A DNA stretch of 64,000 nucleotides from JBBSBL01 sp963735885. Lineage in GTDB: Bacteria > Actinomycetota > Thermoleophilia > Solirubrobacterales > Solirubrobacteraceae. This document shows positions 17,159-25,080 of the stretch, piece after piece (the stretch's first letter is position 1; the number at the start of each line of letters is the position of its first letter). The notes under the pieces are model-generated. The model made no database searches. It had not been told where the DNA came from and saw only the letters and a program-made list of their open reading frames with translations. The translations under genes and the position numbers were made by a program. Location: contig CAVTMP010000002.1 in the NCBI GenBank assembly GCA_963735885.1, positions 47,205-111,204 of the forward strand. The letters are read 5' to 3'.

Positions 17159-17773
17159 TCAGACGACCCAGGCGGACGGCGGCGCGCCCCGCACCTCGGC
17201 CGGCGTCGCCGCCAGCGGCGACGCCGGCCACTCGCTCCGGAGCATCGCGTACGTGACGACGTCGTAGACCCGCTCGCCGTGACGGTGCCAGCGCCGCAGC
17301 GTGCCCTCCGGCCGGAAGCCGAGGCGCTCGAGCGCCCGGCGGGAACGGTCGTTCTCGACGGCGGCGTACGCGCCGAGGCGCTCGAGGCCGAGCGGGCCGA
17401 ACGCGAGCGCGGCCACGAGCGCCTTCGACTCGGCGTTCGCGCCGGTTCCCCAGTACCGGCGGCCGAGCCACGTGCCGACCACCGCCCGGCGGTCGCGCCG
17501 CGAGAGCTCGGAGAGCCCCGTCACCCCGAGCACCGCGTCGTCGGCGCGGCGCACGACGACGAAGTCCATCTGCCGTCCGGCGTCGCGATCGGCGGCGAGA
17601 CCCGCCACGTAGGCGGCCGGCTCCTCCGCCCGTTCGTACGGGCCCCAGGAGAAGAAGCGGACGACCTCCGGGTCCCGGCCGAGCTCGAGCAGCGACGGCA
17701 CGTCACCGGGGCCGGCGAAGCGCAGGCGCAGCGCCGGGCCGGACACCTCGAGCGCGACGCCCTCGCCGGACAC
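17159..17773 (-). CDS. GNAT acetyltransferase (RimJ/RimL-like)
   Basis: A 204-residue GCN5-related N-acetyltransferase of the RimJ/RimL/ribosomal-protein type. It has LRLRFAGPGDVPSLLELGRDPEV at the N-terminus, the central strand DFVVVRRADDAVLGVTGL, the acetyl-CoA loop WLGRRYWGTGANAESKALV (Q/RxxGxG/A-like) and the C-terminal NDRSRRALERLGFRPEGTLRR motif. It acetylates an amino group on a protein or small molecule; substrate unknown. It sits two bases upstream of the MCE start and is probably co-transcribed. Confidence 0.87.
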   Translation of the reverse strand: MSGEGVALEVSGPALRLRFAGPGDVPSLLELGRDPEVVRFFSWGPYERAEEPAAYVAGLAADRDAGRQMDFVVVRRADDAVLGVTGLSELSRRDRRAVVGTWLGRRYWGTGANAESKALVAALAFGPLGLERLGAYAAVENDRSRRALERLGFRPEGTLRRWHRHGERVYDVVTYAMLRSEWPASPLAATPAEVRGAPPSAWVV

Positions 17774-17790
17774 GGCCGGCGATGGTATAG

Positions 17791-18486
17791 GTGGTCGCCG
17801 TGCTCGCCCTCCTCTACGACGTCCACGGCAACCTCCCGGCGCTCGACGCGGTGCTCGCCGACGCCCGGGCGGCCGGCGCCGGCCGCTTCCTGCTCGGCGG
17901 GGACTACGCGCTGTTCGGGGCGTTCCCGGCCGCGACGGTCGCCCGCCTGCGGGAGCTCGGACCGGCGACGTGGCTGCGCGGCAACGGCGAGCGCTGGACC
18001 GCGGAGCCCGGCGCGGCGCCCGACACCGAGGTCGTGCAGGGCGCGATCGCCGCGTGCCGTGCCGACCTCGGCGACGCGCTGGTCGCCGACCTCGCCGCGT
18101 TGCCCTTCCAGACCGTCATCGACGGGACCCGCTACTGCCACGCCTCCCCGGCCTCCGACGTGCGCTCCTTCCTGCCCGAGCCCGCCGAGGACGAGGCCGA
18201 GCTGCTCGAGGGCGTGCAGGAGACCCGCCTGGTGTTCGGCCACACCCACCTCCCGTTCCTGCGCCGGACCGCGGGCGGGATCGAGCTCGTCAACCCCGGC
18301 AGCGTCGGGATGCCCTTCGACGGCGACGTGCGCGCGGCCTGGGGGCTCGTCCACGACGACGGCCGTGTCGAGCGCCGCCGCGTGGCCTACGACCACCTCC
18401 TGACCGCCGCGACGCTGCGCGAGCGCTTCGGCGCGGAGCCGTGGAGCGAGACCGTGGTCCGGCGGATCGAGTCCGCGCGGCTCTGA
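17791..18486 (+). CDS. Metallophosphoesterase (YfcE/MJ0936-like)
   Basis: A 231-residue calcineurin-like phosphoesterase. The metal ligands are visible in order: YDVHGN (here DxH), GGDY for the second Asp, GNGE where GNHE is usual (the His is replaced by Gly), then CHASP, GHTHLPF, and NPGSVGMPFDG. The GNHE change could lower or alter activity. Predicted cytosolic phosphodiesterase. GTG at 17791 or 17800 could start it. It diverges from the acetyltransferase gene with only 17 bp between starts. Confidence 0.83.
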   Translation: MVAVLALLYDVHGNLPALDAVLADARAAGAGRFLLGGDYALFGAFPAATVARLRELGPATWLRGNGERWTAEPGAAPDTEVVQGAIAACRADLGDALVADLAALPFQTVIDGTRYCHASPASDVRSFLPEPAEDEAELLEGVQETRLVFGHTHLPFLRRTAGGIELVNPGSVGMPFDGDVRAAWGLVHDDGRVERRRVAYDHLLTAATLRERFGAEPWSETVVRRIESARL

Positions 18487-18491
18487 CGCGG

Positions 18492-18515
18492 CCGCGCCGA
18501 GCGCGCTCGGCGCGG
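18492..18515. terminator. Perfect GC palindrome between convergent genes
   Basis: CCGCGCCGAGCG at 18492-18503 is followed directly by its exact complement CGCTCGGCGCGG at 18504-18515. It lies in the 37-bp gap between two converging genes, the expected place for a bidirectional terminator. No U-tract follows, which is common in high-GC actinobacteria. Confidence 0.6.
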
Positions 18516-18523
18516 GGGGCGGC

Positions 18524-19699
18524 TCAGCCGCCGCAGAGCAGTACCGGCGCCCCGCGCACGCCGCCGCGCACCAGCCGCCGCCACGCCTCCGCGCTCGGCG
18601 AGAGGCGCCCGTCCGGGTGGACGATCCCGTACCAGTCCTCCTCGGCGGCCGGGTTGCGCTCCGGGGTCGTCCAGGTGTACGGGTAGATCGCCGCCACCCC
18701 GCAGTCCGAGCGGGCGAGCGCGGACGCCATCGCGGGGAGGTCGGCGGCCCGCTGGGCCTCCGACTCGAAGTGATCCGCGCCGGGCGGGCGCGTCACCCAC
18801 CCGTACTCGGTGACGTAGAGCGGGACCAGGTCCATCCCGAGCGCGCGCAGCGCCGCGCGGCGCTTGCGCACGCCGTCGAGCCCGGCCGCGACGTTCGGGC
18901 CGTAGGGGTGGATCGCCACCCCGTCGATCGCGCGGCGGAGCTCGGGGCGGGCGAGGACCATGTCGTCCACGTAGCTGTCGTACGCCGGGGTCAGCCCGCC
19001 GACGAGCACCGTGGCGCCGGGGTCGACCGCGTGGATCGCGGCCCGCGCCCGTGCGTAGAGCTCGGCGTAGCGCGCGGCGTCCGGCCGCCCGCCCCAGAAG
19101 TGCGTCGAGTTCGGCTCGTTCCAGATCTCCCAGGTGCGGACCGGCAGGGCGGGGAGGTCGGGCCGGGCCCGCCACAGCGTGCCGTTCGGCCCGTAGCGGC
19201 GGGCCGCCGCGGCCGCGAACGCCGCGTAGTCGGCGGCGTCGCGCGGCGGGGCCTTGCGCGGCGCGGGGACCCCCGAGGCCCAGGGGGGCGCGTAGTCGAG
19301 GATCGGCAGCCAGCGGATCCCGTTGGCGGCGAGGCGGCCGGCGACCCAGTCGCCGAAGCGCCAGTCGTAGGCATGGCGCCCGCCGACCGGCGCCTGTCGC
19401 TCGGTGGCCTCCCAGAAGAGGTCGCTGCGCGCGTCGCGGATCCCGGCATCGCGCGCCGACCGCAGCAGCGGCCCGGCCCGCGTGTCGTCGAACGGGGCGT
19501 CGTTGAAGACGCGGTTGAGGTTCATCCCGAGGACGGTGTCGCCCCCCGTCACCGGCCCGCTCCCCGGCGAGACCGGGCCGGCCGTGCCGGCCGGCGAGCC
19601 GGACCCGCCGGCGCCGCCGTAGGGCACGAGCAGGGCCACGAGCGCCGCGACGGCGGCGGCCAGCACGGCGGCGACGAGGACGGTCGTGCGGCGAGACAT
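18524..19699 (-). CDS. Membrane-anchored clan GH-A glycoside hydrolase
   Basis: A 391-residue exported glycosidase. An uncleaved or signal-type N-terminal helix (TVLVAAVLAAAVAALVALLVPY) is followed by a Gly/Ser/Pro linker and a (beta/alpha)8 domain. The acid/base motif is TWEIWNEPN (Glu of NEP) and the nucleophile region LYVTEYGWV, both typical of GH5/GH39-type enzymes; AIHPYGPN is another conserved strand end. Substrate not determinable; a role in wall or capsule polysaccharide turnover fits the neighbouring GpgS and Rpf-like genes. ATG at 19699 gives the signal segment. Confidence 0.82.
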   Translation of the reverse strand: MSRRTTVLVAAVLAAAVAALVALLVPYGGAGGSGSPAGTAGPVSPGSGPVTGGDTVLGMNLNRVFNDAPFDDTRAGPLLRSARDAGIRDARSDLFWEATERQAPVGGRHAYDWRFGDWVAGRLAANGIRWLPILDYAPPWASGVPAPRKAPPRDAADYAAFAAAAARRYGPNGTLWRARPDLPALPVRTWEIWNEPNSTHFWGGRPDAARYAELYARARAAIHAVDPGATVLVGGLTPAYDSYVDDMVLARPELRRAIDGVAIHPYGPNVAAGLDGVRKRRAALRALGMDLVPLYVTEYGWVTRPPGADHFESEAQRAADLPAMASALARSDCGVAAIYPYTWTTPERNPAAEEDWYGIVHPDGRLSPSAEAWRRLVRGGVRGAPVLLCGG

Positions 19700-19808
19700 C
19701 GCCCCGAGAGGATGACGGGCCGGCGGCGCGGGCGGCGCCGCTCGCGCCACGCCCGGGTGACACGGCGGGGCTCCGGCCCCGTACCCACCGTGGACCGCAC
19801 CGTCCGTC

Positions 19809-20744
19809 ATGCTGTCCCCCGCCATGCCCGCCGCCCGCCGCTGGCACCGCCGCAACACCTTCCACCACGCCGAGTTCCCCGCTGCGCGGCTCGCCGCGGA
19901 GCGCACCGCGTCGGTCTCGGTGTGCCTGCCCGCGCGCAACGAGGCCCGCACCATCGGCCCCATCGTCGCGGCGCTGGTGCCGCTGGTGGCCGGCGGCGTC
20001 GTCGACCAGCTCGTCGTCGCCGACGACTCGACGGACGGCACCGCGGAGATCGCCGCCGGCCTCGGCGCCGAGGTCCACCGGCAGGCCGACCTGCGGCCGG
20101 AGCTCGGGCCGGTCCTCGGCAAGGGGGACGCGATGTGGCGCGCCCTGAGCGTGCTCACCGGCGACGTCGTCTGCTTCCTCGACGCCGACTCGGGCTCGTT
20201 CGGCGGGCACTTCGCCTGCGGCCTGCTCGGGCCGCTGCTCGTCCGCGAGGATCTCCGCTTCGTGAAGGGCTGCTACCGCCGGCCCTTCCGCCAGGGTGGC
20301 GTCACGCTCCCCGACGGCGGCGGCCGCGTCACCGAGCTGACCGCCCGACCGCTGCTCAACTCCTTCTACCCGGAGCTCGCCGGGTTCCATCAGCCGCTGG
20401 CCGGCGAGATCGCCGCCCGCCGCGATCTGCTCGAGCGCCTGCCCTTCCTCACCGGCTACGCGGTGGACGTCGCGCTCCTGATCGACGCCTGGGGCGCGGC
20501 CGGCCTCGACGCCCTCGCGCAGGTCGACCTCGACGTGCGGGAGAACGACCACCAGCCGCTGCGCGACCTCGGCCCGATGGCCTCGGCCGTGCTGCGCGCC
20601 GTCACGTCGCGCCTCGAGCGGGACGGCCGGCTCGTCGACGCCGGCGGCGCCGACTACCTCGTCCCCGCGGCCGGAGGCCTGGACTCCCGGCAGGTCGAGC
20701 TGGTCGAGCGGCCGCCGGCCGCGCTGATGCGCGCCGCGGCGTAG
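19809..20744 (+). CDS. gpgS: Glucosyl-3-phosphoglycerate synthase (GT81)
   Basis: Retaining glycosyltransferase that moves glucose from NDP-glucose to 3-phosphoglycerate, the first step to glucosylglycerate or methylglucose lipopolysaccharide. The family motifs are strong: VSVCLPARNEARTIG, VVADDSTDGTAEIA, LGKGDAMWRAL, the metal-binding FLDADSGSFG, VKGCYRRPF, RVTELTARPLLNSFYPELAGFHQPLAGE, and VDLDVRENDHQPLRDLG. Length 311 aa is normal. ATG at 19809 or 19824 may be used. No GpgP phosphatase is adjacent. Confidence 0.9.
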   Translation: MLSPAMPAARRWHRRNTFHHAEFPAARLAAERTASVSVCLPARNEARTIGPIVAALVPLVAGGVVDQLVVADDSTDGTAEIAAGLGAEVHRQADLRPELGPVLGKGDAMWRALSVLTGDVVCFLDADSGSFGGHFACGLLGPLLVREDLRFVKGCYRRPFRQGGVTLPDGGGRVTELTARPLLNSFYPELAGFHQPLAGEIAARRDLLERLPFLTGYAVDVALLIDAWGAAGLDALAQVDLDVRENDHQPLRDLGPMASAVLRAVTSRLERDGRLVDAGGADYLVPAAGGLDSRQVELVERPPAALMRAAA

Positions 20745-20798
20745 GCGGCCGCCCCTCCACGCGCGACGCTCGTCCGCGGGAGGCCGAGCCCGCCGACC

Positions 20799-20862
20799 GC
20801 TCAGGTCACGCCCGGCCGCAAGGCCGCCGGCCCGGCGCCGGCTCAGGTCACGCCCGGCCGCA
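20799..20862 (-). repeat. 22-bp direct duplication of the Rpf-like gene's 3' end
   Basis: The 22 bases at 20841-20862, which contain the last codons and stop of the Rpf-like gene, are repeated exactly at 20799-20820, 42 bp further downstream. The intervening 20 bp is GC-rich. This could be a trace of local duplication or shortening of the gene's 3' end. Confidence 0.7.
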
Positions 20863-21513
20863 GACGGGCCACGGGGCGGTGCCGCGGGCGCGGTACAGGC
20901 GCAGGGCGATCCGGTCCTGCGTGTGCTCCGGCGCCCGCGCGGGGTCGCCCCGGCCGCCATGGGCGTGCCACGTACCGCGGTCGAACTGGTACTTGCCGCG
21001 GTAGGTCCCGTCCGAGGAGACGGCGCGGGGGTCGCCACCCGACTCGCAGGCCGCGATGCGCTGCAGGATCGCCGGCACCCCCACCCGCCGGTGGCGGCGC
21101 TGCCCGCGGCGGGAGCGGCGGCGCGGGTGGTAGACCCGGCCGATCCGGCCGCGCAGGCCGAGGGCGCGGCGGGTCGCCGGGCCGACGATCCCGTCGACGG
21201 CGAGGCCACGACGGCGCTGGAAGCGCTTCACCGCGCGCAGCGTCTGCGGCCCGAACACGCCGTCGGCGGAGACGTGGAGCGACCGCTGGAGGCGCGCGAC
21301 ACCCGGGCCGCGGTCCCCCTTGCGCACGACGGCTCCGGCCGCGAGCGCGCCCGGCACGGCCAGCAGCAGGCCGAGCGTGAGCGCCACCGTCAGGCCGCGG
21401 GCGCGGCCCCGCCGTCGGCGGCGCACGCCGGCGGCGGCGCGGCGGGCCGTGGCGGCGCGCTGCGCGCGCCGCCACGGGACGGGTGATCCCAGATCGGTAC
21501 GGCTCGACTCCAT
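20848..21513 (-). CDS. Rpf-like peptidoglycan hydrolase with peptidoglycan-binding domain
   Basis: A 221-residue exported cell-wall enzyme. Order: basic N-terminus and a membrane/signal helix (about 40-60), a PG_binding_1 domain (VRKGDRGPGVARLQRSL ... GVFGPQTLRAVKRFQRRRGL), a basic linker, and a transglycosylase-like/Rpf domain (IAACESGGDPRAVSSDGTYRGKYQFDRGTW ... WPVCGRA). The Glu in CESGG matches the catalytic Glu of resuscitation-promoting factors. It would cleave peptidoglycan glycan strands during growth or resuscitation. AGGGAGA lies about nine bases before the ATG. The leader carries a c-di-AMP riboswitch, as for rpf genes in other actinobacteria. Confidence 0.88.
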   Translation of the reverse strand: MESSRTDLGSPVPWRRAQRAATARRAAAGVRRRRRGRARGLTVALTLGLLLAVPGALAAGAVVRKGDRGPGVARLQRSLHVSADGVFGPQTLRAVKRFQRRRGLAVDGIVGPATRRALGLRGRIGRVYHPRRRSRRGQRRHRRVGVPAILQRIAACESGGDPRAVSSDGTYRGKYQFDRGTWHAHGGRGDPARAPEHTQDRIALRLYRARGTAPWPVCGRA

Positions 21514-21522
21514 GGGCGACGT

Positions 21523-21676
21523 CTCCCTTCGCTTCGCGACGCCTACGGGGTGAGCTGACGGGCTCGCGCTGAAGCTGCGCTACGCCGCTCGGTGGCGGCG
21601 ATTCGCCCCTGGGCCGACCTTCCGGCCCGGTGGGTCCCCCGTTCCCCGCCGTGCGGATCGGCGGGGACTCGGCATT
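21523..21676 (-). ncRNA. Cyclic di-AMP riboswitch (ydaO-yuaA class)
   Basis: The minus-strand leader of the Rpf-like gene has the conserved elements in order: a 5' GCCGAGTCCCCGCC stem start, GGGGAACGGGGGACCC, GGGGCGAATCG, GCAGC, then CGAGCCCGTCAGCTCACC, CGTAGGCGTC and the final AGGGAGA next to the ribosome site. The 5' and 3' halves can form the pseudo-symmetrical fold of this class. In actinobacteria this riboswitch usually controls rpf and other cell-wall hydrolase genes and turns them off when c-di-AMP is high. Boundaries are approximate. Confidence 0.92.
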
Positions 21677-21742
21677 ACGTCATGACCTACGAGGGCGGCA
21701 GTGTAGCGGGATCACGCCGGGCACCGCGCCGGACCCGGACCC

Positions 21743-22459
21743 TCATCCCCTCCGCACCACCGCCGCGAAGCCCTCGGCCATCGCGGTCGCCACCGCGGCG
21801 TTGGCCGCGTGCCGCTCGGCCGACTCGGCGAGCAGCGCGTCCGGGTCGATGCCCAGCGCCCGCAGCCGCGCGTCGTTCTCCGCCACCCAGGGGCGGATGA
21901 TCGCCGGATCCACCTCGATGTGGAACTGGATGCCCCACGCCGGCGCGCCGTCGACCCGGAAGGCCTGGTTGCCGGCACCGGTGCGCGCGAGCAGGCGCGC
22001 GCCGGGCGGCACGGTGAAGCCGTGCTCGTGCCACTGGAACGCGCGGTAGCCGGCCGGCGGGATCGTGCCGAGCAGCGGATCCCGCCCCGCGCCGTCGACC
22101 GGCTCGAGCGGGAGCCATCCGATCTCCAGGCCCCCGATCGGGCCGGCCCGGCCGCCGGCCGCCTGGGCGAGCAGCTGGCTGCCGAGGCACACGCCCAAGA
22201 CGGGGGTGCCGGCCGCCAGCGCGCCGCGGGCGAGGTCACGCGACGCGGTCAACCACGGGTGATCGGCGTCCTGGGTGGGATGGGCCTCGCTGCCGAGGAC
22301 GATGAGCCCGGCGACGCCGTCGAGGTCCGGCGGAGGCTCGCTGCGGGGGTGCCACACGTCGACCGCGCAGCCGGCCGCGTGCAACGGCGGCTCGAGCAGG
22401 CCGAGGGGCGTGTCGCGGTCGTGCTGGGCGACGATGATGCGGGGCGAGGCGTCGGGCAC
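21743..22459 (-). CDS. Class I glutamine amidotransferase-like protein
   Basis: A 238-residue stand-alone GATase1 (GuaA-N-like). The nucleophile elbow is GVCLGSQLLAQAAGG with catalytic Cys, and the C-terminal triad His-x-Glu is in WGIQFHIEVDPAII. DGVAGLIVLGSEAHPTQDADHPWL is the usual oxyanion-region strand. Single-domain relatives are annotated as GMP synthase-like glutamine amidotransferases and may act on gamma-glutamyl compounds. No synthetase partner is nearby. Confidence 0.87.
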   Translation of the reverse strand: MPDASPRIIVAQHDRDTPLGLLEPPLHAAGCAVDVWHPRSEPPPDLDGVAGLIVLGSEAHPTQDADHPWLTASRDLARGALAAGTPVLGVCLGSQLLAQAAGGRAGPIGGLEIGWLPLEPVDGAGRDPLLGTIPPAGYRAFQWHEHGFTVPPGARLLARTGAGNQAFRVDGAPAWGIQFHIEVDPAIIRPWVAENDARLRALGIDPDALLAESAERHAANAAVATAMAEGFAAVVRRG

Positions 22460-22520
22460 GGTCGCGAAGTTGTAACCGCTCCCGCCGATCCGCGGCGCGC
22501 GTCCCGGCGGCGGGCGGCGC

Positions 22521-23720
22521 CTACGCCGGCGAGGCCTCGGAGCTCCGTCGCGGCGCGAGGCGGCGCAGGAAGGGCGGGACCCCGACCGTCGTGAGGAGCG
22601 ACATGCCGACGATCACCGCGAAGACCTTCGTGTCGATGACCTCGGCCTCGCGCCCGAGCCCGGCGACGATGATGCCCACCTCGCCGCGCGGCACCATGCC
22701 CACGCCGACGAAGCCCGCCGCCCGCGGGCCGAGCGAGCGCGCCCCGAGCCACGCGCCGAGCAGCTTCGTCGCCACCGCCAGCGCCGTGACTCCCGCCAGC
22801 AGGCCGAGGGTCCCGGAGTCGGCGAAGACGCCGAGCTCGACCTGAAGCCCGATGAACACGAAGAAGAACGGCGGGAAGAACGCGTAGAGCGGCTCGATCT
22901 CCCGCTCGACGTCGTCGCGGTCGTTGGACTCGGCCACGATCATCCCGGCGAGGAACGCGCCGATGATCGCCGCGAGGCCGACCTGCGCGGCCAGGGCGGC
23001 CAGCCCGAGGCAGAGGATCACCGCGGGCAGGAGCGGGGACGCCGAGAAGCGGGGCGCGCTCAGCGCGTCGGGCAGGCGCGCCATCAGCCGCGTGCCGCCG
23101 AGGGCGAAGAAGAGGACGAAGCCGACCGCGAGCCCGAGCACGAGCGCCACCTCGCCCGCCTCCACGCCACCCGGGCCCGCCAGGCCGACGGCGACCGCGA
23201 GCGCGATCATCGCGATGACGTCGTCGACCACGGCGGCGCCGAGGATGACTCGCCCTTCGCGCGAACCGATCACGCCCATCTCGCTCAGCACCGCCGAGGT
23301 GATCCCGACGCTCGTCGCGACGAGCGCCGCGCCGTAGAACGCCGCCTCGGTGCTGCCCCGGCCGAGCGCGAGGCCGAGCGCGACCCCGGCGGCGAGCGGG
23401 ATCGCGGCGCCGAGCACGCCCACCGCCCCGGCCACCCGCCCGACGTCGCGCAGGTCGGAGAGGCGCGTCTCGAGGCCGACCCAGAAGAGCAGGAAGACGA
23501 CGCCCAGCTCGGAGAACACCTCGAGCGTCGCCTCGGGTGCCACGAGGCCGAGGACGGCCGGGCCGATGATCACGCCGGCGAGGATCTCGCCGACCAGCGC
23601 CGGCTGGCGCAGGCGCTTGAAGACCTCGTCGCCGACCTTCGCGGCGAGCAGCACGGCGAACAGGTCGACGAGGATGTCCGCGGCCTCGCCGGCGGCGGCG
23701 AGCGGGGGAAAGACGATCAC
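22521..23720 (-). CDS. CPA2 cation/proton antiporter (KefB-like)
   Basis: A 399-residue membrane transporter with about 12 hydrophobic segments of the monovalent cation:proton antiporter-2 family. Typical motifs: RLRQPALVGEILAGVIIGPAVLG, FLLFWVGLETRL, and the ion-site segment ILGAAVVDDVIAMIALAVAVG with adjacent Asp residues, plus VPRGEVGIIVAGLG. It lacks the cytosolic TrkA-N/C regulatory domains of KefB/KefC, so it is likely a simple Na+ or K+/H+ antiporter. Followed by the deacetylase gene on the same strand. Confidence 0.88.
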   Translation of the reverse strand: MIVFPPLAAAGEAADILVDLFAVLLAAKVGDEVFKRLRQPALVGEILAGVIIGPAVLGLVAPEATLEVFSELGVVFLLFWVGLETRLSDLRDVGRVAGAVGVLGAAIPLAAGVALGLALGRGSTEAAFYGAALVATSVGITSAVLSEMGVIGSREGRVILGAAVVDDVIAMIALAVAVGLAGPGGVEAGEVALVLGLAVGFVLFFALGGTRLMARLPDALSAPRFSASPLLPAVILCLGLAALAAQVGLAAIIGAFLAGMIVAESNDRDDVEREIEPLYAFFPPFFFVFIGLQVELGVFADSGTLGLLAGVTALAVATKLLGAWLGARSLGPRAAGFVGVGMVPRGEVGIIVAGLGREAEVIDTKVFAVIVGMSLLTTVGVPPFLRRLAPRRSSEASPA

Positions 23721-23760
23721 GGGGAGATCGTGCCCGGTTCCCGGGGCGCGCGGAACCTCG

Positions 23761-24993
23761 TCAGTAGCGGAGCCGCAGGCCGAGCAGCCGCTCGATGGTC
23801 ACGGCGTGCAGGCCGCGGCGCCGCAGCGCCGGGAGGATCTGCGCCATGGCGGCGACCGACTGGCCCCGCGGCCCGCCGCCGTCGTGCATGACGACGATCG
23901 ATCCCGGCCGGATCTGGCCGAGGACCCGGCTGACGATCGCTCCGGTGCCCGGCGTGGACCAGTCGCGCGGGTCCACGTCCCAGTTGATCGTGAGCATGCC
24001 CTGCGCGCGGGCGACGCCGACGAGGGCGCCGCTCACCGCGCCGTAGGGCGGGCGGAAGAGGCACGGCGCGAAGCCGGTGGCCCCGTGGATCGCGCGGGCC
24101 GTCGAGGAGATCTGCCCCGCGGCGAAGCCACCGCCCCCGGAGAGCACCGGGTGGCTCCACGAGTGGTCCCCGATCGAATCGCCCTCGGCGAGGATGCGGC
24201 GCATCACGGCGCCGCGGCCGGCGACGTTCTGGCCGATCTCGAAGAAGGTGGCGTGCGCGCCGTGGCGTCGCAGCACGTCGAGCATCGCCGGGGTGTAGGG
24301 GCTCGGGCCGTCGTCGAGGCCGAAGGCGACCGCGCGGGCGCCCCGCGGCCCGTTCTGCCGGAAGGACGGACCGGCGGCCGTGCAGCCCACGGGGATCGGC
24401 GTTCGGACGATCCCCCGCGCCGCCGGACCGCCGGGCGCGAGGTCGAGGCACCGCGCCTCGCCGGCCGTGCGGTCTCCTCCGCACACGCCGCTCTGCCGCC
24501 AGGTGCTGCGCACGCGCCAGCGGAACGCGCCGACCCGCAGGCCGGCCGCCCTCGGGGTGAAGCGGGCGCGGAGCTGGTTGACGCCGGGCCGCGCGATCCG
24601 CGCCGCGATCAGGCGCCCGGGACCGGTCGTGCCGTCCGCCCGCAGGGTCGCTCGGCGCAGCCGGGCCGCGCCTCCGCGGACGACGAGGCAGAGCGCGCGG
24701 CGACCGCCGCGGTCGGAGGTGAGCAGGCAGAGGCTGCGTCCGCTCCGCCCGAGCGCGCCGGCGGTCAGGCGCCCGCCGGTGCGGACCACCCACACGAGGT
24801 CGGGGCCGTCCTGCGCGAGCGCGACCGCCCGGAGGTCCAGCGGCCCGCGGGTGTCGCCGGCCGGGTCGCCGAGGCGGGCGGCGGACGCCGGCGCGGCGCC
24901 GAGCGCGAGCACCGCGGCGGCGGCGAGGGTGAGCGTGCGGAGCGGGTTCGCCGTCCCGCGGGACCTCCACCACCTGGTCGGCGTGTCGGGCAC
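23761..24993 (-). CDS. Secreted polysaccharide deacetylase (NodB domain, CE4)
   Basis: A 410-residue exported protein with a signal peptide (PLRTLTLAAAAVLALGAAPASA), a beta-rich N-terminal domain of about 170 residues that I do not recognise, and a C-terminal NodB deacetylase domain. CE4 motifs: AVAFGLDDGPSPYTP (motif 1; LDDGP instead of the common FDDGP, Asp pair kept), GDHSWSHP (metal His residues), and FRPPYGA. It would remove acetyl groups from peptidoglycan or another wall polymer. The N-terminal domain has paired cysteines (GVCGGDRTAGEARC) that may form a disulfide. Confidence 0.87.
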   Translation of the reverse strand: MPDTPTRWWRSRGTANPLRTLTLAAAAVLALGAAPASAARLGDPAGDTRGPLDLRAVALAQDGPDLVWVVRTGGRLTAGALGRSGRSLCLLTSDRGGRRALCLVVRGGAARLRRATLRADGTTGPGRLIAARIARPGVNQLRARFTPRAAGLRVGAFRWRVRSTWRQSGVCGGDRTAGEARCLDLAPGGPAARGIVRTPIPVGCTAAGPSFRQNGPRGARAVAFGLDDGPSPYTPAMLDVLRRHGAHATFFEIGQNVAGRGAVMRRILAEGDSIGDHSWSHPVLSGGGGFAAGQISSTARAIHGATGFAPCLFRPPYGAVSGALVGVARAQGMLTINWDVDPRDWSTPGTGAIVSRVLGQIRPGSIVVMHDGGGPRGQSVAAMAQILPALRRRGLHAVTIERLLGLRLRY

Positions 24994-25080
24994 GGCGCGT
25001 GATGGTGCCAGACCGCGCGGCGCACGGCCGCGATCATCCCCCGCAACGCCGTCACCCGGGCGGGTTCGCCGACCGCTCGG

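Noticed and set aside
15699..17267. A 522-codon plus-strand frame rich in Arg/His/Pro across the MCE gene.
   Set aside because: It is the mirror of the MCE gene's biased codons; there is no homology and the minus-strand product is a clear MCE protein.
24480..24560. A zinc-ribbon in the deacetylase's N-terminal part from its Cys pair.
   Set aside because: Only two cysteines are close; a disulfide in this exported protein is more likely.
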